64,000 nucleotides of DNA from Ulota crispa (taxonomy: Eukaryota; Streptophyta; Bryopsida; Orthotrichales; Orthotrichaceae). Shown one piece after another: positions 1 to 12,678 of the stretch. The DNA lies in assembly GCA_963920765.1 (NCBI GenBank), contig OY987242.1:28978002-29042001 (forward strand), read 5' to 3'. Each line of letters begins with the position of its first letter. Position 1 is the stretch's first letter. Made by a program: the position numbers and the translations under genes. Under the pieces are notes generated by a model. It did not search any database. It saw only the letters and a list, made by a program, of their open reading frames with translations, and was not told the origin of the DNA.

Positions 1-190
1 AACAGAAGTAGTTACAACTCTGAAAATGAAACTTCTATGAATGATAAGTAGTGGAGTGGAAAGAGGAGCCACTCGGAGCATTTCTCTAAGCAAGAGTACC
101 TCCCCTTTTGCGGCTAGTGAAGAATAGAGAATGAGTGTACCTAGAAAATAGCGATATGGTAAGAAAGCAAGTTGCCTTAACATACTCATG
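1..190. repeat. Diverged dispersed repeat D, first segment
   Basis: This stretch aligns imperfectly with 32395-32560. Shared blocks include the sequence around 'gagaatgagtgtacctagaaaat' (119-150 here, 32505-32535 there) and 'taagaaagcaag'. The repeat resumes at about 1900-2017 and 2933-3060, so this copy is split by later insertions. No coding potential is seen. The nature of D (old transposon or segmental copy) is unknown. Confidence 0.6.
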
Positions 191-498
191 CCCTATTCTC
201 ATCGGTGCATTCACTCACCAATCCGTCTATCGCGTACACTATTTCACGTGAGGTAACCAGAAATCTCATTCTCATTGGCAGTATACGTCAAAGGATTAAA
301 CATGAATACAAAATTATAAATAAAACTAAAAGTACAAAAAAGTTTTAGATACCCAACACTTCAAAAGGCCTCACTTGATTACTCCCTTCTTTTGAGGTCA
401 TATGGCATCATCCCATTGGCTGCTGAAAATGGGGGAATGCGTTATTAGAAAAAATGTTTTTCACTAACGCATTCTCTCAAACGTTTGAGAGAAGCATC
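191..498. other. Unassigned AT-rich stretch with small palindromes
   Basis: This stretch has no counterpart in the D copy at 32.4 kb, so it is probably inserted sequence. Its right end holds a short inverted repeat (gaatgcgtta / taacgcattc, 434-476) and an 18 bp perfect palindrome CTCTCAAACGTTTGAGAG near 473-490. No gene is seen. Confidence 0.3.
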
Positions 499-569
499 TT
501 AACCCCTAAAGGACCAGGCTCTTTTATCTATGAAAAACATTGAAAACTGCCACTTTTTGGGATGAAAGG

Positions 570-573
<4 letters not shown>

Positions 574-606
<33 letters not shown>
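574..606. repeat. TA microsatellite, left block
   Basis: An uninterrupted alternating A-T tract. It continues as a second tract at 992-1018 on the other side of the inserted MITE, so the two were probably one tract before insertion. Confidence 0.9.
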
Positions 607-609
<3 letters not shown>

Positions 610-991
610 AATTATTACAGCAACACCCTAAATTGCTAACGGGACACCCCCTGTGAGCATGAAATTTGTTCATTTGGTGCTATTTTTGATTTATTCAAGT
701 GGTCCATCATTCATTCAATCATGGCATTACCACCTCCTTGAAAGAAAATATGACAAATACATGTTTTTGTTGAAATATTATTGCACTAATCCTATTTTTG
801 ATGTATTTTTGCTTTGAGTTACTCAAAAGTCCTATAATTTATGCACATCTTTTTTCTTTGAGTATAACCTTAGAATGATAAAGGTGAAACAAATCTTTTG
901 ATTTTTAAAAAAAAATCAGCATTAAAAATCACATTTCATGCTCACAAGGGGTGTCCCGTTAACAATTTAGGGTGTTGCTATAGTAATTCCC
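607..991. mobile_element. MITE inserted in a TA microsatellite
   Basis: Both ends form a terminal inverted repeat of about 60 bp. The left end begins AGGAATTATTACAGCAACAC and the reverse complement of the right end begins GGGAATTACTATAGCAACAC. Both arms then run through ctaaattg(c/t)taacgggacacccc and gagcatgaaat. The element is flanked on both sides by TA repeats, so TSD length cannot be read. Its GGGAATT tip resembles the foldback family at 22.5, 36.2 and 60.9 kb. No ORF is present. Confidence 0.8.
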
Positions 992-1018
992 TATATATAT
1001 ATATATATATATATATAT
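992..1018. repeat. TA microsatellite, right block
   Basis: Alternating T-A tract directly abutting the right end of the MITE. Confidence 0.9.
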
Positions 1019-1899
1019 GGAAATCTAATCATAAGATCTTGCTCTAGACAATATGAGGTACTTGGGAAAAAAATGAGCTTATTCCAAATAAAAAGGAGTG
1101 AGATATTTACATGTGAAGTGAAGAAAAAAGTTTTTTTTTGTACTGCCCAAAAAATTTAGAAGCCATTGACCACTCTTATAACAAAAAATTTGCTCCACGC
1201 AAAGTTGAGTTTTTTTTTCCCATGTAGAAGACCAAGTTAGGTATGTGTAGGTGAATTTTCAAATCAATTGGAACTATACCACACATGGGAAAAAATAGTA
1301 AGTAAAAAGAGGTAGAGAATGAGTCAAAACACCAAATTGTTAAGAATTTAATTATCAAAATGAAAAATGCAAATCCCAACATTTATAATGTTGTGATAAA
1401 CAATCTACATCCTTTTGTTTTGTTTTTTTCCAAAATAATGAAAATTGAGTAAAATAAAGGACTTCAAAATTTATTTTAGAGTAGAAAATCTAGAAGTGCT
1501 TGCAAACAAAAACTCCTCATAAATTTCATCTCATCTATCAAAATTGAATGATTCAAAGCTCCCCACATCTATATAAGTCTAAAGGACCTATTTCACATTT
1601 TATTTGAAAAAAACGAAATTTTTAAAGAAGTTTTTGGCTGCCCAAGGAGCAACATTTTCTAGATTCTCATGCATAACTTCTTCAATAAATGTTGGAATGA
1701 AGAAAAAATTACATTCCCACATAGATCTTTGAATTCCTCAGCTTTAATAAAAGTTTCAGAAAATCACGCAAAGTAGTTTAGCCATAGGTACATGCCCAAA
1801 ATCCCATTTGTCCCTAAAGGGACAATGGTCCTTTAGGGGTTTAGGCATTTTTGTGGACCCTTATTAAGGAAGATGACAAAATTTATGTAACCAAAACAC

Positions 1900-2017
1900 G
1901 TTTGACTGTCTGGTGAGAATGGGCCTTCAATCAAGCTCTCCAACAACGAGGGCAAAAACAAGCACAGGGAGATGAAAATGCAATATGCATTAGTAAAACT
2001 TCACATGCAAAAACCTC
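1900..2017. repeat. Dispersed repeat D, middle segment
   Basis: Aligns with about 32565-32665 of the second D copy. Shared blocks include 'caatcaagctctcc' (against caatcaaggtctcc) and 'aaaacttcacatgcaaa'. It is interrupted at 2018 by a TTAA-family element. Confidence 0.6.
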
Positions 2018-2932
2018 TTAACCCTTTAGAGACCACCAAACCATATTTTGGTTTGGGAGACTAGTTTTTGGCCTATACAGTAAAATCGCTCAATAATTTG
2101 GAAAATGATCTTGAAGAATGCTTGTGATCACAAGAATTTTGCATCCAACCCAAAAAATGACAATAGAATTGGATATGGGAGTTGATAAATAATGGTGTTT
2201 ATACATCATGGCCTCAAAATACGTATCCATATTTGGTCAAAGATGGATCAAAGCAACAACACTATACATCAAACATCCAAGAAGAATGCCACATTTCTAT
2301 TGTGCAATCTTTAAAAACTTCAAATTACTCAAGAAATATGTTTGTATTGTTTCTCTATACAATAGTTGTACAATTGTACTATTTGAGAATCCATTGAAAT
2401 GATGCTATTAATTTATTTAAAAAAAAGTTCATCCTACATTTAAGGCCAGTTCTTGATTGCTTTCACCAATTGGATTTTCAATAAAAATTTTCAAATTTCT
2501 TGTAGAACCATTTTAGGGTAGCAAAGAAAATGGGATTTTTGACCCTTTTTGTCCATTTAGCTACACCTTGTGATTGCTATTTTTGTTTATTTTGAGTGAA
2601 ATTAGTCTTGTTGGAAAGGTGGGAAACCTTGCTTTCTAGAAATGTAAGGCTCTTCTCAATCAAAGCTTGCATGAAGCATTAACATTCAAAACCACACAAG
2701 CATGAAAAACTAGAGATTTCCCATATACGGCTCACTCAATCATTATGATATTTCACCTCCAACGGTAGATCTAGCTGAAATTTTGATGCATTGCAGCAAA
2801 CAAGGTGTCCTTCACATTTGCACGGTTGGATTATTCAAATTGGGTCCATATTTGTTTCAAATGCACATCTAATCTTATTGCCCCGGTTTCTAGTGGATTT
2901 TGGGAAAATGTGTGTGGTCTTTAAAGGGTTAA
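2018..2932. mobile_element. TTAA-family non-autonomous element inserted in repeat D
   Basis: Left end TTAACCCTTTAGAGACCAC, right end GTGGTCTTTAAAGGGTTAA: nearly perfect inverted termini with intact TTAA on both sides, total 915 bp. The second D copy (32.66 kb) lacks the insert. There, ...cttcacatgcaaacac... runs straight into ...catccattcctatcc..., so this is an in-window filled/empty site comparison. The interior contains the usual block 'caatttctagtgg'-type decayed sequence but no long ORF. Confidence 0.8.
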
Positions 2933-3070
2933 CGCCCATTTTCCTCCTCTAGAGGTGAAGAACAAAACTTCTCAATTTCCAAAAAAGAAGCTTTAGCAAA
3001 TTAAGAAGAAAGTGCCATGTCCTCATTGTTGAGAATGGGGGTGAAGAAGGTGAGACGACCTCTGATCTTT
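2933..3070. repeat. Dispersed repeat D, last segment
   Basis: Continues the match to 32675-32780: 'gaagaacaaaacttctcaat' here against gaagagaaaaacttctcaat, followed by similar 'agtgccatgtcctc' and 'agtgccacatctcc' blocks. Confidence 0.6.
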
Positions 3071-3282
3071 CTACGTTTTGCAAACTTGTTGATGCTCTAA
3101 TTTCAAAGTAGCCACACAATTATATCATCCAACTAGCACATGTAGCCTCACAATTTATTTCACTAGATGTAGGAATGAGTCCAAGCAAACTATATAAACA
3201 AATGAATTGTTATTGGTAATTAGAGGTTTGTAAAATGAAATCAAGTTCATAACCCTTTCATGCTCTTTGCATCACTTTATAA

Positions 3283-3594
3283 GAGCATTTCCATCAGTGA
3301 TTCCAACATGTTCAAAGTGGATAAAAAGTGTTACATGCCCTCTCAAAATCCTCTCTTGACATTGTCTTACCATTTCTAACCTGTGTCTAGCAAGGGACAC
3401 TATTCAACACTATTCATCCTAAGTTTTTAGAAATTTATCCTCTACTTTCTTGGATAAGTGTTCAAATGATTATTTATGGGACGTGTTGTAGTGCAAGGTG
3501 ACCTTTTTAAAGAGCATGGATGGAGATCAAGGAGCTTGAGGACGGCCAAAACCAATGGAAAACTTTGAAAGAGCTAGGACCGGTGGATATGCTC
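3283..3594. mobile_element. Tourist-like MITE (PIF/Harbinger type)
   Basis: The left end GAGCATTTCCATCAG and the reverse complement of the right end GAGCATATCCACCGG form the terminal repeat. TAA lies on both sides (3280-3282 and 3595-3597). The terminus and 3 bp TAA/TTA duplication are those of Tourist-like MITEs. The interior resembles the decayed copy at 8775-9077 (shared ctctcaaaat and ctcttgacac-like blocks). Confidence 0.8.
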
Positions 3595-3599
3595 TAAGG

Positions 3600-6500
3600 A
3601 ATCAGAATCCATATTTGTAGCTTTTTGATACTATGCATTCTTCTGTTTAAACTGAGAGTAATGATTTTTTTGGGATCTTGTGTCTATTTTCAAAGGAATT
3701 GTTTTACAGCATTACCTATATATTATACAAATGAAATATAAAATTTTAAAGTTGAACGTACGAGATGATTACAGTCCACAGCATGTTTTAATTATACGGC
3801 TTCTCTTCTTTGATTTCCTCCTCTTTATTATCTCTACTTTTTTTCCTCCTATTTTGGTTATACACACACTAATTAGTTGCAAAAAAAAATTCCTTTCACA
3901 AAAACAGAATAAAATTGTGTACAAGATGAAGTAGCGTTGAAGGGAGTGGAATTGAAATCACAAACGACAAATGAGTACAAGAGCAACACTAAAACTAAAA
4001 AGAACTCCAAGAGATACATTGTTGAAATTGAGGATTTTTTCTTAGGCTCAACTCTTACACATCTAGTGAGGAAGTTTCAGTAGTAGCTTCCATTTGTTCA
4101 AGAAACATTTCTAAACCTAGGCTCCCTTTTAAACGACTATACTAAGAAAGTTAACCACCTATTTCAAAGCTAGTAGATAACTTCCTCATGTTTCTAAAAA
4201 GGCTTCTAAGAGCTCTGCTACAACTTTCCTGTTCTTGTGTATCCATGACACTTCTTTGTACTTTTAAATTAAACTTCAATGACGAAGTATTAATTGAGGA
4301 GTGGAAGAACATTTTTTTTAGCCTTCAAATTATTCTCGTCTTTGCATATAATAGCACAATATGACATAATTGTCCAGTTTTTAATATTACACGTAAAATA
4401 CAAGAAATTTGCAAATTTTGTTATTTTGGAGAGCCTACATGCATGTGGAATAATAGGTGGCAAGCTGAGTTTACAAGTGGTTTATGGTTGAGTTTTTCAC
4501 AAAGAGAATTTTCAAATAAATAATTCAAGTGAATATTGATATTTAAATAAAAGAGAGTAGGGAATTGGGTCTCATTATGGAAAAAACAAAAAACAAAAAC
4601 AAATATTAGTATGAAGATTGCAATTTTTGTTGGCGCTAAGGTTGTTAAATCTCTTTGTAAATTGGATTTAGGAAATGGGTTGTTACTTGTGGGAAAAGTA
4701 TTTAGAATTGTTTGTAAGTAGATGTAGTTTACCCTATTATCACTTAGTTCCTACTATCACTTCTTTGTTTTCAAACATCCATATCTTTTAAGCTTTAGCT
4801 TCAAACTCAGGTTGACAAGTATTGCAAGAAAGGCCTTAGAGTCATTTACTTAAGAGTGCAATTTTTTTTTTTCCATTTGACTAAAATTTACAAATGATAG
4901 AGCATGTTAGCTATGAAGATCACAATTAGACATACAATATATTCCCCCAGCTCCTTAACTATAGCAATGTCAGTTGTGGATGACCACAAAGGCCAATGAA
5001 AGGAAGAAGAAGTCCAAAGATGCAAATGACAAAATATGATCATTTATGACAATGAAAACCTCTAAGGAAATGATAATAAGGCAATTTCAGATTTGAGCTT
5101 AACCTTGACCTTACATCATTGAAACCGTGATAACTAACTCATACTTCACTCATTTAGGAATTTGGAACTTGATACAAAACCTTGAGTTGATTATCTTTTA
5201 AGTGATACCATAACCATGACATTTAGTGTATTGTAGCCTTTGTAATTAATATTTGAATTAAGACCCAATAATAACAGGGTAAACTGCTTATATGGCTTTT
5301 TGTATTGAAAAAGAGTTTTGTAAGGCAACTTGAAAGCATTTTGAAAGATTTTTGGTACACTTTGAAAGTGAATTTTAGTTTGAGTTCTAATCTCCAAACT
5401 TGAAGCCTTAGATGGAATCTCTTATATTGCCAAGGGAAGAAAATGATCATTGTTATTGCATGTCATTCCATTTAGCAATGTCAAGTTCTTCTTTTTACGT
5501 AAATTCCAATTTCTAAGATTTTGAGTTTGATTCAATAGGCATTCTTTGTGTGATTTTTGAAATGACAAAGATAGAAAGGCCTTTAATAGAAGGAAAACAC
5601 GAGCTATATAAATTGACAAGTTTTGCATCATACTTAGTTGGACCTTGAATGCATTATTCATTCATTAGACAATAAGATGAATGTCTTGATATTGTATTAT
5701 TTAGAACTTTATGTAGTTTTTACACAAATATGTGTTGAACTAGCATTTGGAGTATTGAAGGAGAAATAGAGAATCATAACAAAAGTAGGCAAATTTTCCT
5801 AACAAATGGTTCCTTATCTTACATGTTCATCTTATTGTCATTTATTATCATGCAATTTGTGCATCACAATGAAATATTGTCTAACAATTTTTTATTTATG
5901 AGGTGGAAATTAAATCAATCTAAAAAATATTTGAATAAATAAGGAATGGATTCAAATTATGTGGTGAAAAAGTTGCAAATGAAGAAATGAGGAAATTTTT
6001 CAATACATAATAAATTTAGTAGTTGAAATGTTTGGACATCTATAGTTAGTCAAAAGTTGATGTTTTTATCACGGCTCACACCTCTCAATTGCCTTGTGGC
6101 AAGTATAAAATAGTTTGTTTATTTTATCAATTTAAGCTTTTACTCATCAACTTTGATTTACATGCCTAAACAACCTAGTCTATCCTTTATTAGCCTTGGT
6201 TTGTACTTAGTTTGCCCTAGTGTGCATCATGTAGCAATTGTCATTAGGACAAACCTAAAATGGACGTGGTTTTTCCAAAGAAATCCAAATTTGTAATCTT
6301 GTTTGATGATAAAATAATTAATTAATGAAAAAAACAAGGATATATGGCTACATTTATGAAAAAATATTTGAAAAACAACAAATATGTACAGAACTTTAGC
6401 ACAAAATCTTCCACATGCCTAAGATCATAAACACAATCTTAGCACCTCTTTTTATAATGTTTTTAGTTCTAAACAATGTTTAATTACATATTTCCTAGCA

Positions 6501-8774
6501 AGATTCAAGTTTTCTTGTGTAGCTTCTATAACATATTGTTCAATTACTAAAATGTAAAAATGAAAATGCAAAAATTGCTAACTACTTGTTCTAGTAATCC
6601 ATGCTTGTTCTTTTGGTTGATTTTTTTTTGTCTTATGATTTTGGCAGTGAAAGGATTCTTTGGAATGAAAGGCATAAAGTCTATGGCATTAATAACTTGT
6701 TCCTTTCTTCATCTCAAATGAAATTGAAATTGTACTTTTGGTAATTATACAAGTCTCATGCTTCATTTCTATTACATTATTCCATCTCCAACTATATTTC
6801 TTTTCTCTTCCTAGGATGTTGTTTGCACTCTAATCATTGTTATATATTTTTCAAAATGACTTAATATCTTTTTTTTTAATAAAAAGCCATGTGAAATATT
6901 ATCTTGAATAATTGCAACCATTCAATCATGTGATCTCACATACGTATTTATATTTATAGTAAGAAAGAAAAAACTACTAAAAAAAGTAAAAGTAATGTTT
7001 AAATAAAAGGGCACTATGACCTCAACATGGCTCAACATTTAACATAGGAAAGTGGCATAGTTTTTTTTTTTTTTTAATTTCATACATTCATGATATGGGT
7101 TCCTTTTCTTCACTTTGTCTCTTTGTGAAAGTTTTCTTCTTTATTACCCTTGCCTTCTCCTTTATTTTAGATTTAAAATTGTTTGTTATAACTCCTATCA
7201 CTTCCAAATTTTTTGCCCCATGTAAATTTTTTGTTACTTATCCAAATTTTTCTACTTTTCTATTCTCACAATAATGGAGTGTTTTGTACAAATGTTTACA
7301 ATACCCTTGAAATGGGCTTTTATTTTATTTGAATAATTTTGGCATGTATTTATGCTATCATATGGAAATCTTCGTAATAACCAAAAATAGATGCAACAAA
7401 GCTAGTCATTAATTTTGATTAGATTGTTGTGCCCTTGTTTGTATGAATATGTAGCTCAAGTTTTTGCAATAGAGGGATGTATTCAAAAATAGGAGTATTC
7501 CCAACTTTAGAAAGGGAAAAAATGGTCTCCGGATTCAGTATAGCCAAAAAAAATGCACAAAATAGTTGGAAACAAAGAGACATGTTTTTAATGAGTGTGT
7601 TCAGAATCTGATTGTTTTTGGGTCATTTCAACTTCTTATATGTCATGGCAAAAATAGCAGCAGCCATTATAGTTGTACACTATACTAATAATGATATTTA
7701 GTGTTATGCTACTAATAGCGTTACTTGAACTTTTATCATATTTATTTGAATTTCCAAATAGTTTGCATTTAAAGTTGCATTCCTTGTGTATCACTTCTTG
7801 ACACTTCCTTCTTCTTTTCTTGTTTCTCTCACTCCGCCCTTCACCCTTGCATCCCCTTTGTGCTGTGGCATGCCATGCTCCCGCTCTGCCTTGCTTTAGT
7901 GTTGCACTTGTTTCACCTTGCCTTGTTGCTAACTTACTTTAGGGCCTGTTTGATTTTGTGTGCACTACAAACCAAGTGGGTTTTCATATGCCTTCATGTG
8001 CACATCAAACCAAGTGAGTTTTGTAATACCCAGCCCATAAAGAGTTAGGCAAGACATGTAACCGCATACAAGACAAAATAAGCAATTTCTTTGCCCATTC
8101 AAAAGCATTAAAAGTAAAAGAGGTTTATTTTGCCACAAGGTAATTGCTAATTGCTTCTTGATACAGAATTGATCCCTCTTTGCATAATTGATCCTTGTTG
8201 TAAATTATGCAATTGAAAATCAACATGAAATCAATAGAATAAGCCCCTTCTGCTTATAACGTTACTCAGGGTTATATTTTCTAAGTTTGTTTCTACAGGG
8301 GATATGAGTCTATCCAATGAACTCCAAGGCCCAGGCCCTTCCAACCCATGTAGAGTTTTATGTAGCCCCTCTTTGCCCCAAGCAGATTGTTCGTATGCTG
8401 ATGAAGACCCTAGGACGTTTAAAAGCAAAGTACTACTCCTCGTGTATGACAAGGTTGCAATCCAACAAATGCCTCAAGTACTGTAATGTACAATCCTTCC
8501 ATATTCACACTTAACAACCACATAGAACTCCGACCAATCTCTCCTGCATGTGCAGTCACTACAAGTTAGTAAGAATTCTCAACACTGGTGGGTGTCTTTG
8601 CCATTCTAGGAGTCTCGTCCACCAAAAGGGAGCTAATTGTTTCAATATGGGGATAGGGGGCTGAGAATCAAGGTAATCTTGTTGTGCATCACTGGTGAAT
8701 TGTGATGCATTTGTGAAGGGGTGTGCCTAGGTTGCTGGATAGAAGTTTATGGTGCCTTCAATAGTGCTAGCTTG
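3600..8774. other. AT-rich intergenic DNA, no gene recognised
   Basis: Over 5 kb of AT-rich sequence. Open frames here are short (under 90 codons), in low-complexity sequence, and have no recognisable motif. Runs of A or T are frequent (for example near 7060). The segment 7940-8020 contains 'agggcctgtttg', similar to a common plant MITE end, but no partner terminus was found. No RNA gene was seen. Confidence 0.5.
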
Positions 8775-9077
8775 ATAGCATTTACACCGTTACACACTCA
8801 AGATTTGATACACACAATACTTGGATGATAAGCGTTAAGGGTCTCTCAAAATGTTCTCTTGACACTCAAATTGATTGTGTCAAGTAGTGACTCTTGAAAT
8901 CATTATTCATCTTAAATTTATTGAACTATGTTCTATACTCCATTTCATGATTGGTCAATTGATTATTATGAAACATGCTTAATTAGCAAAACTAGAGGAT
9001 AAAATTTTTGAGAGCTCTTCAAAAATAAATGTAAACACTTGATGCGTTAACAATTGTGTGTAAGGGTGCGGATGCTC
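8775..9077. mobile_element. Decayed Tourist-like MITE
   Basis: The left part GCATTTACACCGTTACACAC is inverted relative to the right part: the reverse complement of the right end begins GAGCATCCGCACCCTTACAC. TAA follows at 9078-9080, but the left TSD is mutated. Interior blocks (tctcaaaatgttctcttgac) match the 3283-3594 element. Confidence 0.6.
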
Positions 9078-9131
9078 TAAAATGCACAAAAGGCATCCTT
9101 ACCAAAACAACTTACACAATATCAACCCCTG

Positions 9132-9236
9132 CTCCCACCTCAACCCTGCAGCCCCTCTTTACTCTCCGTGCTCCCACCTCAACCCTGCAGCCCCTCTTTA
9201 CTCTCCGTGCTCCCACCTCAATCCCTCTCTATTCAC
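9132..9236. repeat. 39 bp tandem repeat (two full copies plus a partial third)
   Basis: Units at 9132-9170 and 9171-9209 are identical, beginning ctcccacctcaaccctgcag. A third partial unit starts at 9210 and decays after about 11 bases. The pyrimidine-rich composition differs from the surroundings. Because 39 is a multiple of 3, overlapping frames stay open, but nothing suggests a gene. Confidence 0.9.
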
Positions 9237-9239
9237 TTT

Positions 9240-9992
9240 GTTATCACCTCAACCCTTGACTCTTTGCTTCCACTTCAAACCACTACGCCCTTCTATACCC
9301 CCCGAGCCCATAAGGCCTACAACAAAATATTTCTGAAATTTTTGGAAAACTTATTGGTTGTTTCTTATTTCAAGGGTAAAGGCAAAAAAAAAAGAGTGGA
9401 TGATTCTATGTTTGAACCTTTTATTGAGTTTTTGTAAGTTTTCGTATCAACTACCAAAACTTGTTCTAAATAACAATGTGTCGTAATAGCTAAAATAACA
9501 TCTTACTTTTTAAGTAGAGGCATAATCTAATTCAGTTACTCTTGCTACTACAATTGGTATATCAAGTTCAGTTTTTTTTAGGCCGTGCTTTTTATATCCA
9601 ACTATATCATTTTATGGTACAAGTAGCAATCCATATAAATGATATAATAACTTGTGGATTTCAATCCATTGTGATTTGTAAAAAAAATCTTTTTGATTTT
9701 GTATAGTTGTTTAATTGTGTCCTTTATGGCATTTAGAATCAATTAGAAAATAACAAATCTCACTAGTTTTTTTTGCAACTTTAGTCTTGAATTGTCCAAT
9801 TTCATTAAGACATACTAGTTTAAAATGTAAAAATTGATTTTGTTTTGTATGTTTTATTTTTCAAGGTTTTCTTTCTTCTAGAGGTATAGACAAAAACTTT
9901 GTTTATCAATCACCTCTTCTCTAAAATCTAAACCGCATATGCATTGCAATAAGTTTTTACTATTGCAACACATAAAAATGTTATTACTTAAA
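9240..9992. other. AT-rich spacer, nothing recognised
   Basis: No paired termini, RNA gene or coding signal seen between the 39 bp tandem repeat and the MITE at 9993. Confidence 0.4.
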
Positions 9993-10402
9993 TTAGAGGA
10001 AAAATGAGCTCAAGAGAAGGCCCTCAAGGGAGGTGGCTAGAGGGGTCAAAAGCATTTAAATGTAATGTCCTTTTTCAAATAAAAAGAAACGTAGCACTTC
10101 ATGAAGATACTTTTTTTTTTACAATATTATATTCTTTTTGTTTGATGAGTGTCCTTGTTTGATTGGGAATTCTCATTGGAGCTTGTTCTTGTGTCCCATT
10201 AGAGGTCCTTGCTTTAGTGATTGTCATGTTATAATATTGCCTTGTATCATCAAATCCTTTTGTCATGTAGCAGGGTACATTTGAGTACTTCACACAAGAT
10301 AAAGACCTTTGTGTAAGTACCTTACCTATGCTTCTCCTACCTCAGAAAATATGGTAGTGTGTCAAGATTGGGAGGCTTCTCTTGAGCTCATTTTTCCTCT
10401 AA
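9993..10402. mobile_element. MITE with 27 bp terminal inverted repeats
   Basis: The left end TTAGAGGAAAAATGAGCTCA and the reverse complement of the right end share about 27 identical bases, continuing agagaag. Length is about 410 bp. The outermost TTA/TAA may be either TIR or target sequence, so the superfamily is not assigned. No other copy was seen in the window. Confidence 0.8.
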
Positions 10403-11914
10403 AGTATGATTGAAGATGAAACACTACATGTTGTTAAAAACTTTTGTACATGCACAATTGAAGCTAGTGTCAATCATATGAAAGTTTGCATCAACATTTA
10501 GTATTGGCAACATTAGTAAAATTGTTGACATTTAGTTTTGAGTTTTGTAAATAGTGTTGCCTACACTAAATATTATTATTAATGTAGTGAGGTTAAATGA
10601 CATCAAAATCTGTGATTTTTTTAGGAAATATATAATAGTTGGTAGCTTCTTGAGCACAAAGTACTTAGGATATTTTGCTAAGGGAACATAATTGCACGGT
10701 TTTGCCACAAAACTTAGGTATCCATGAAACCTTATTTGTATTTAAGCATACACAAGCCAATGTTAAATTCTTGTTTATTATTGGTCTTAGTTTTTGTTTT
10801 TTCCTTTTCGAACTATCCAAAATAATATCGGACTAGTCAACTCTTGTCTTTCAATCACCAAGCAACAAAAATACTGGGCCATAGCCCTTGGTGGCTAGTG
10901 TGAAGACCTTCTCAAGAGTGGGATTATTTGCATGGGCTTCAACTATTTTTACTGGTTCACAATAAGACGATCTCACACAAACAATTGAAACAAGTAATCT
11001 ATTGCACATTTTTGAGTAGCATGGTTTCAACCACAGACTTAAAATTCTAAACTACTATTCAAGCATAAGATTGGCATTTGCAGTGTATCTCGTGTATCAT
11101 GCTGATGCATGTTTGACCATGTTTGATTGAGATAAAACCTTAAAGTATCTTGTTTCTTATAACTTCAATTTGAATGATGCTTGCATGCAAGTGAGTGACT
11201 TTTTCAGACCACAATAAAGGGGCTTCCATACACAAAGTGAGCTTCCCACCTTCTATTGAATCCATACAATATTTGCAACCGTACCAAGAAAGCATCAAAC
11301 AATATAAACGATTCTCAGGACCATATAAAATATTCCCATTGTAGCTCATGGAGGCCAAAGAACTGAAATGGGGGAACTTTGGAAGAGAATATGTTTTTGT
11401 TCAATGTTGCACCCAATAAACATGCACTTTATATGAACTCTAGTGTGTAGCATTCCGTACTAGGTCAGGCCACGTGCTATGGTAGTAGCCAATATTGCTA
11501 AATACATTTTTTTTTTTGTGCTTTGAGCTTTTTGAAGCTCGTTTTGAAGTATGTTCCTAATAAAAGAAAACCAAAATTTTAATAAGTTTTAATAACTTAC
11601 TTTTGAATTACAACCGAGATTACAACCCTACAATGTGCTATGGACCACACTTGAGAAGAAAACATACATCATCGCTTATGGATTAAAAGATTGTAATTTT
11701 TGATTTAAAAAATAATGCTGTAAATACCTAAGTAGTTTAAATTTAACCAATCCTTTGTTTGCATGTCAAAGTTGAAATTACAATTATGTAAGTAACAAAA
11801 TGTTAAAAATAAATAACAAGCATAACTTTATTGCAAATTTATAAAATTTATTAATCTGCATAAATTTGATACGCAATTTTTTCCCTTGCAATCAAATGTG
11901 TTTGTGGCCTGTCT
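10403..11914. other. AT-rich spacer, with a faint repeat at its right end
   Basis: No gene recognised. The stretch 11560-11790 is weakly similar to 29110-29390: both contain gaaaacataca/gaaaacacaac followed by a block like 'cttatggattgaaagattataat'. This suggests a very old dispersed repeat, at low confidence. Confidence 0.35.
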
Positions 11915-12665
11915 TTGACCCCTAAAGGTCCAAGCACTATTTTTTGGCAACATGGCAGTTCTGGGCAACTCACTACAAGTGAAATTTTCATCTTTTTTTT
12001 ATAAAATTTTCACACATGATGTGCCCAAGGAGTAGCTCTATGGTTCAACAATCTTCATAACTTTTGACTGCATGGTTCAAAAGTTATTGCATGATATGTT
12101 GTTTTTTTTGAACTTTGGGTAGCATGGGTAGTCCAAAAGAAATCTTTAAAAATGACATTATTTGAAGTTTCTTTCTAAACTTGTTCTTTAGACTAATATG
12201 ATTGTGAGAAGCTTTGAATTATTTGATTTCAATTAATGAGATGAAAGTTACAAGAAGTTTTAGTTTGCTGGTAGGTATGGTTTTGAGAGACTCCGTACCT
12301 ACCCACAAATTAAAACTTCTCATAATTTTCATTTCAATAATCAAAATTGAATGATTCAAAGCTTCCCACGTACATATAAATCTAAAGAACCAATTTCCAA
12401 AAAAAAACTTCAAAAGATGTCATTTTTTAAAGAAGTTTTTTGAGCTAATTAGCCCTAGGCTACTCGGAGTTAAAAAAACATCACATCATGCAATAACTTT
12501 TGAACCATTTAGTCAAAAGTTATGAAAATTGTTGGACCTTAAAGCTACTCCTTGGGCACATCATGTGTGAAAATTTCAAAGAAAAAAGATGAAAATTCAA
12601 CTTGCAGTGAGCTGCCCAAAATCCGTTTTGTCCCCCAAAGGGACAAGTGGGCTTTTAGGGGTTAA
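11915..12665. mobile_element. TTAA-family hairpin element
   Basis: The left end (TTGACCCCTAAAGGTCCAAG; left TTAA mutated) is inverted relative to the right end (GGGCTTTTAGGGGTTAA). Most of the interior is also self-complementary. For example, 11985-12060 (catgatgtgcccaaggagtag) pairs with 12535-12600 (ctactccttgggcacatcatg), and the centre near 12275-12310 pairs taggtatggt with gtacctaccc-type sequence. It is a decayed long inverted repeat of 751 bp. Confidence 0.75.
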
Positions 12666-12678
12666 AATCTTTTAGGGG

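Larger units (their letters stand above)
499..1843. mobile_element. TTAA-family non-autonomous element, carrying a nested MITE
   Basis: The left end reads TTAACCCCTAAAGGACCAG and the right end GGTCCTTTAGGGGTTTA, an inverted pair. The right-hand TTAA has decayed to TTTA. The interior (1020-1800) matches the inverted interior of copies at 27.2, 33.2, 37.8 and 45.0 kb, including the block shared around 'gattcaaagctcccc'. A TA microsatellite and a separate MITE (607-991) interrupt the left part and account for the extra length over the usual 0.93 kb. Confidence 0.75.

Noticed and set aside
7945-8040. 'agggcctgtttg' resembling a common plant MITE end
   Set aside because: No matching inverted end or duplication could be found nearby.
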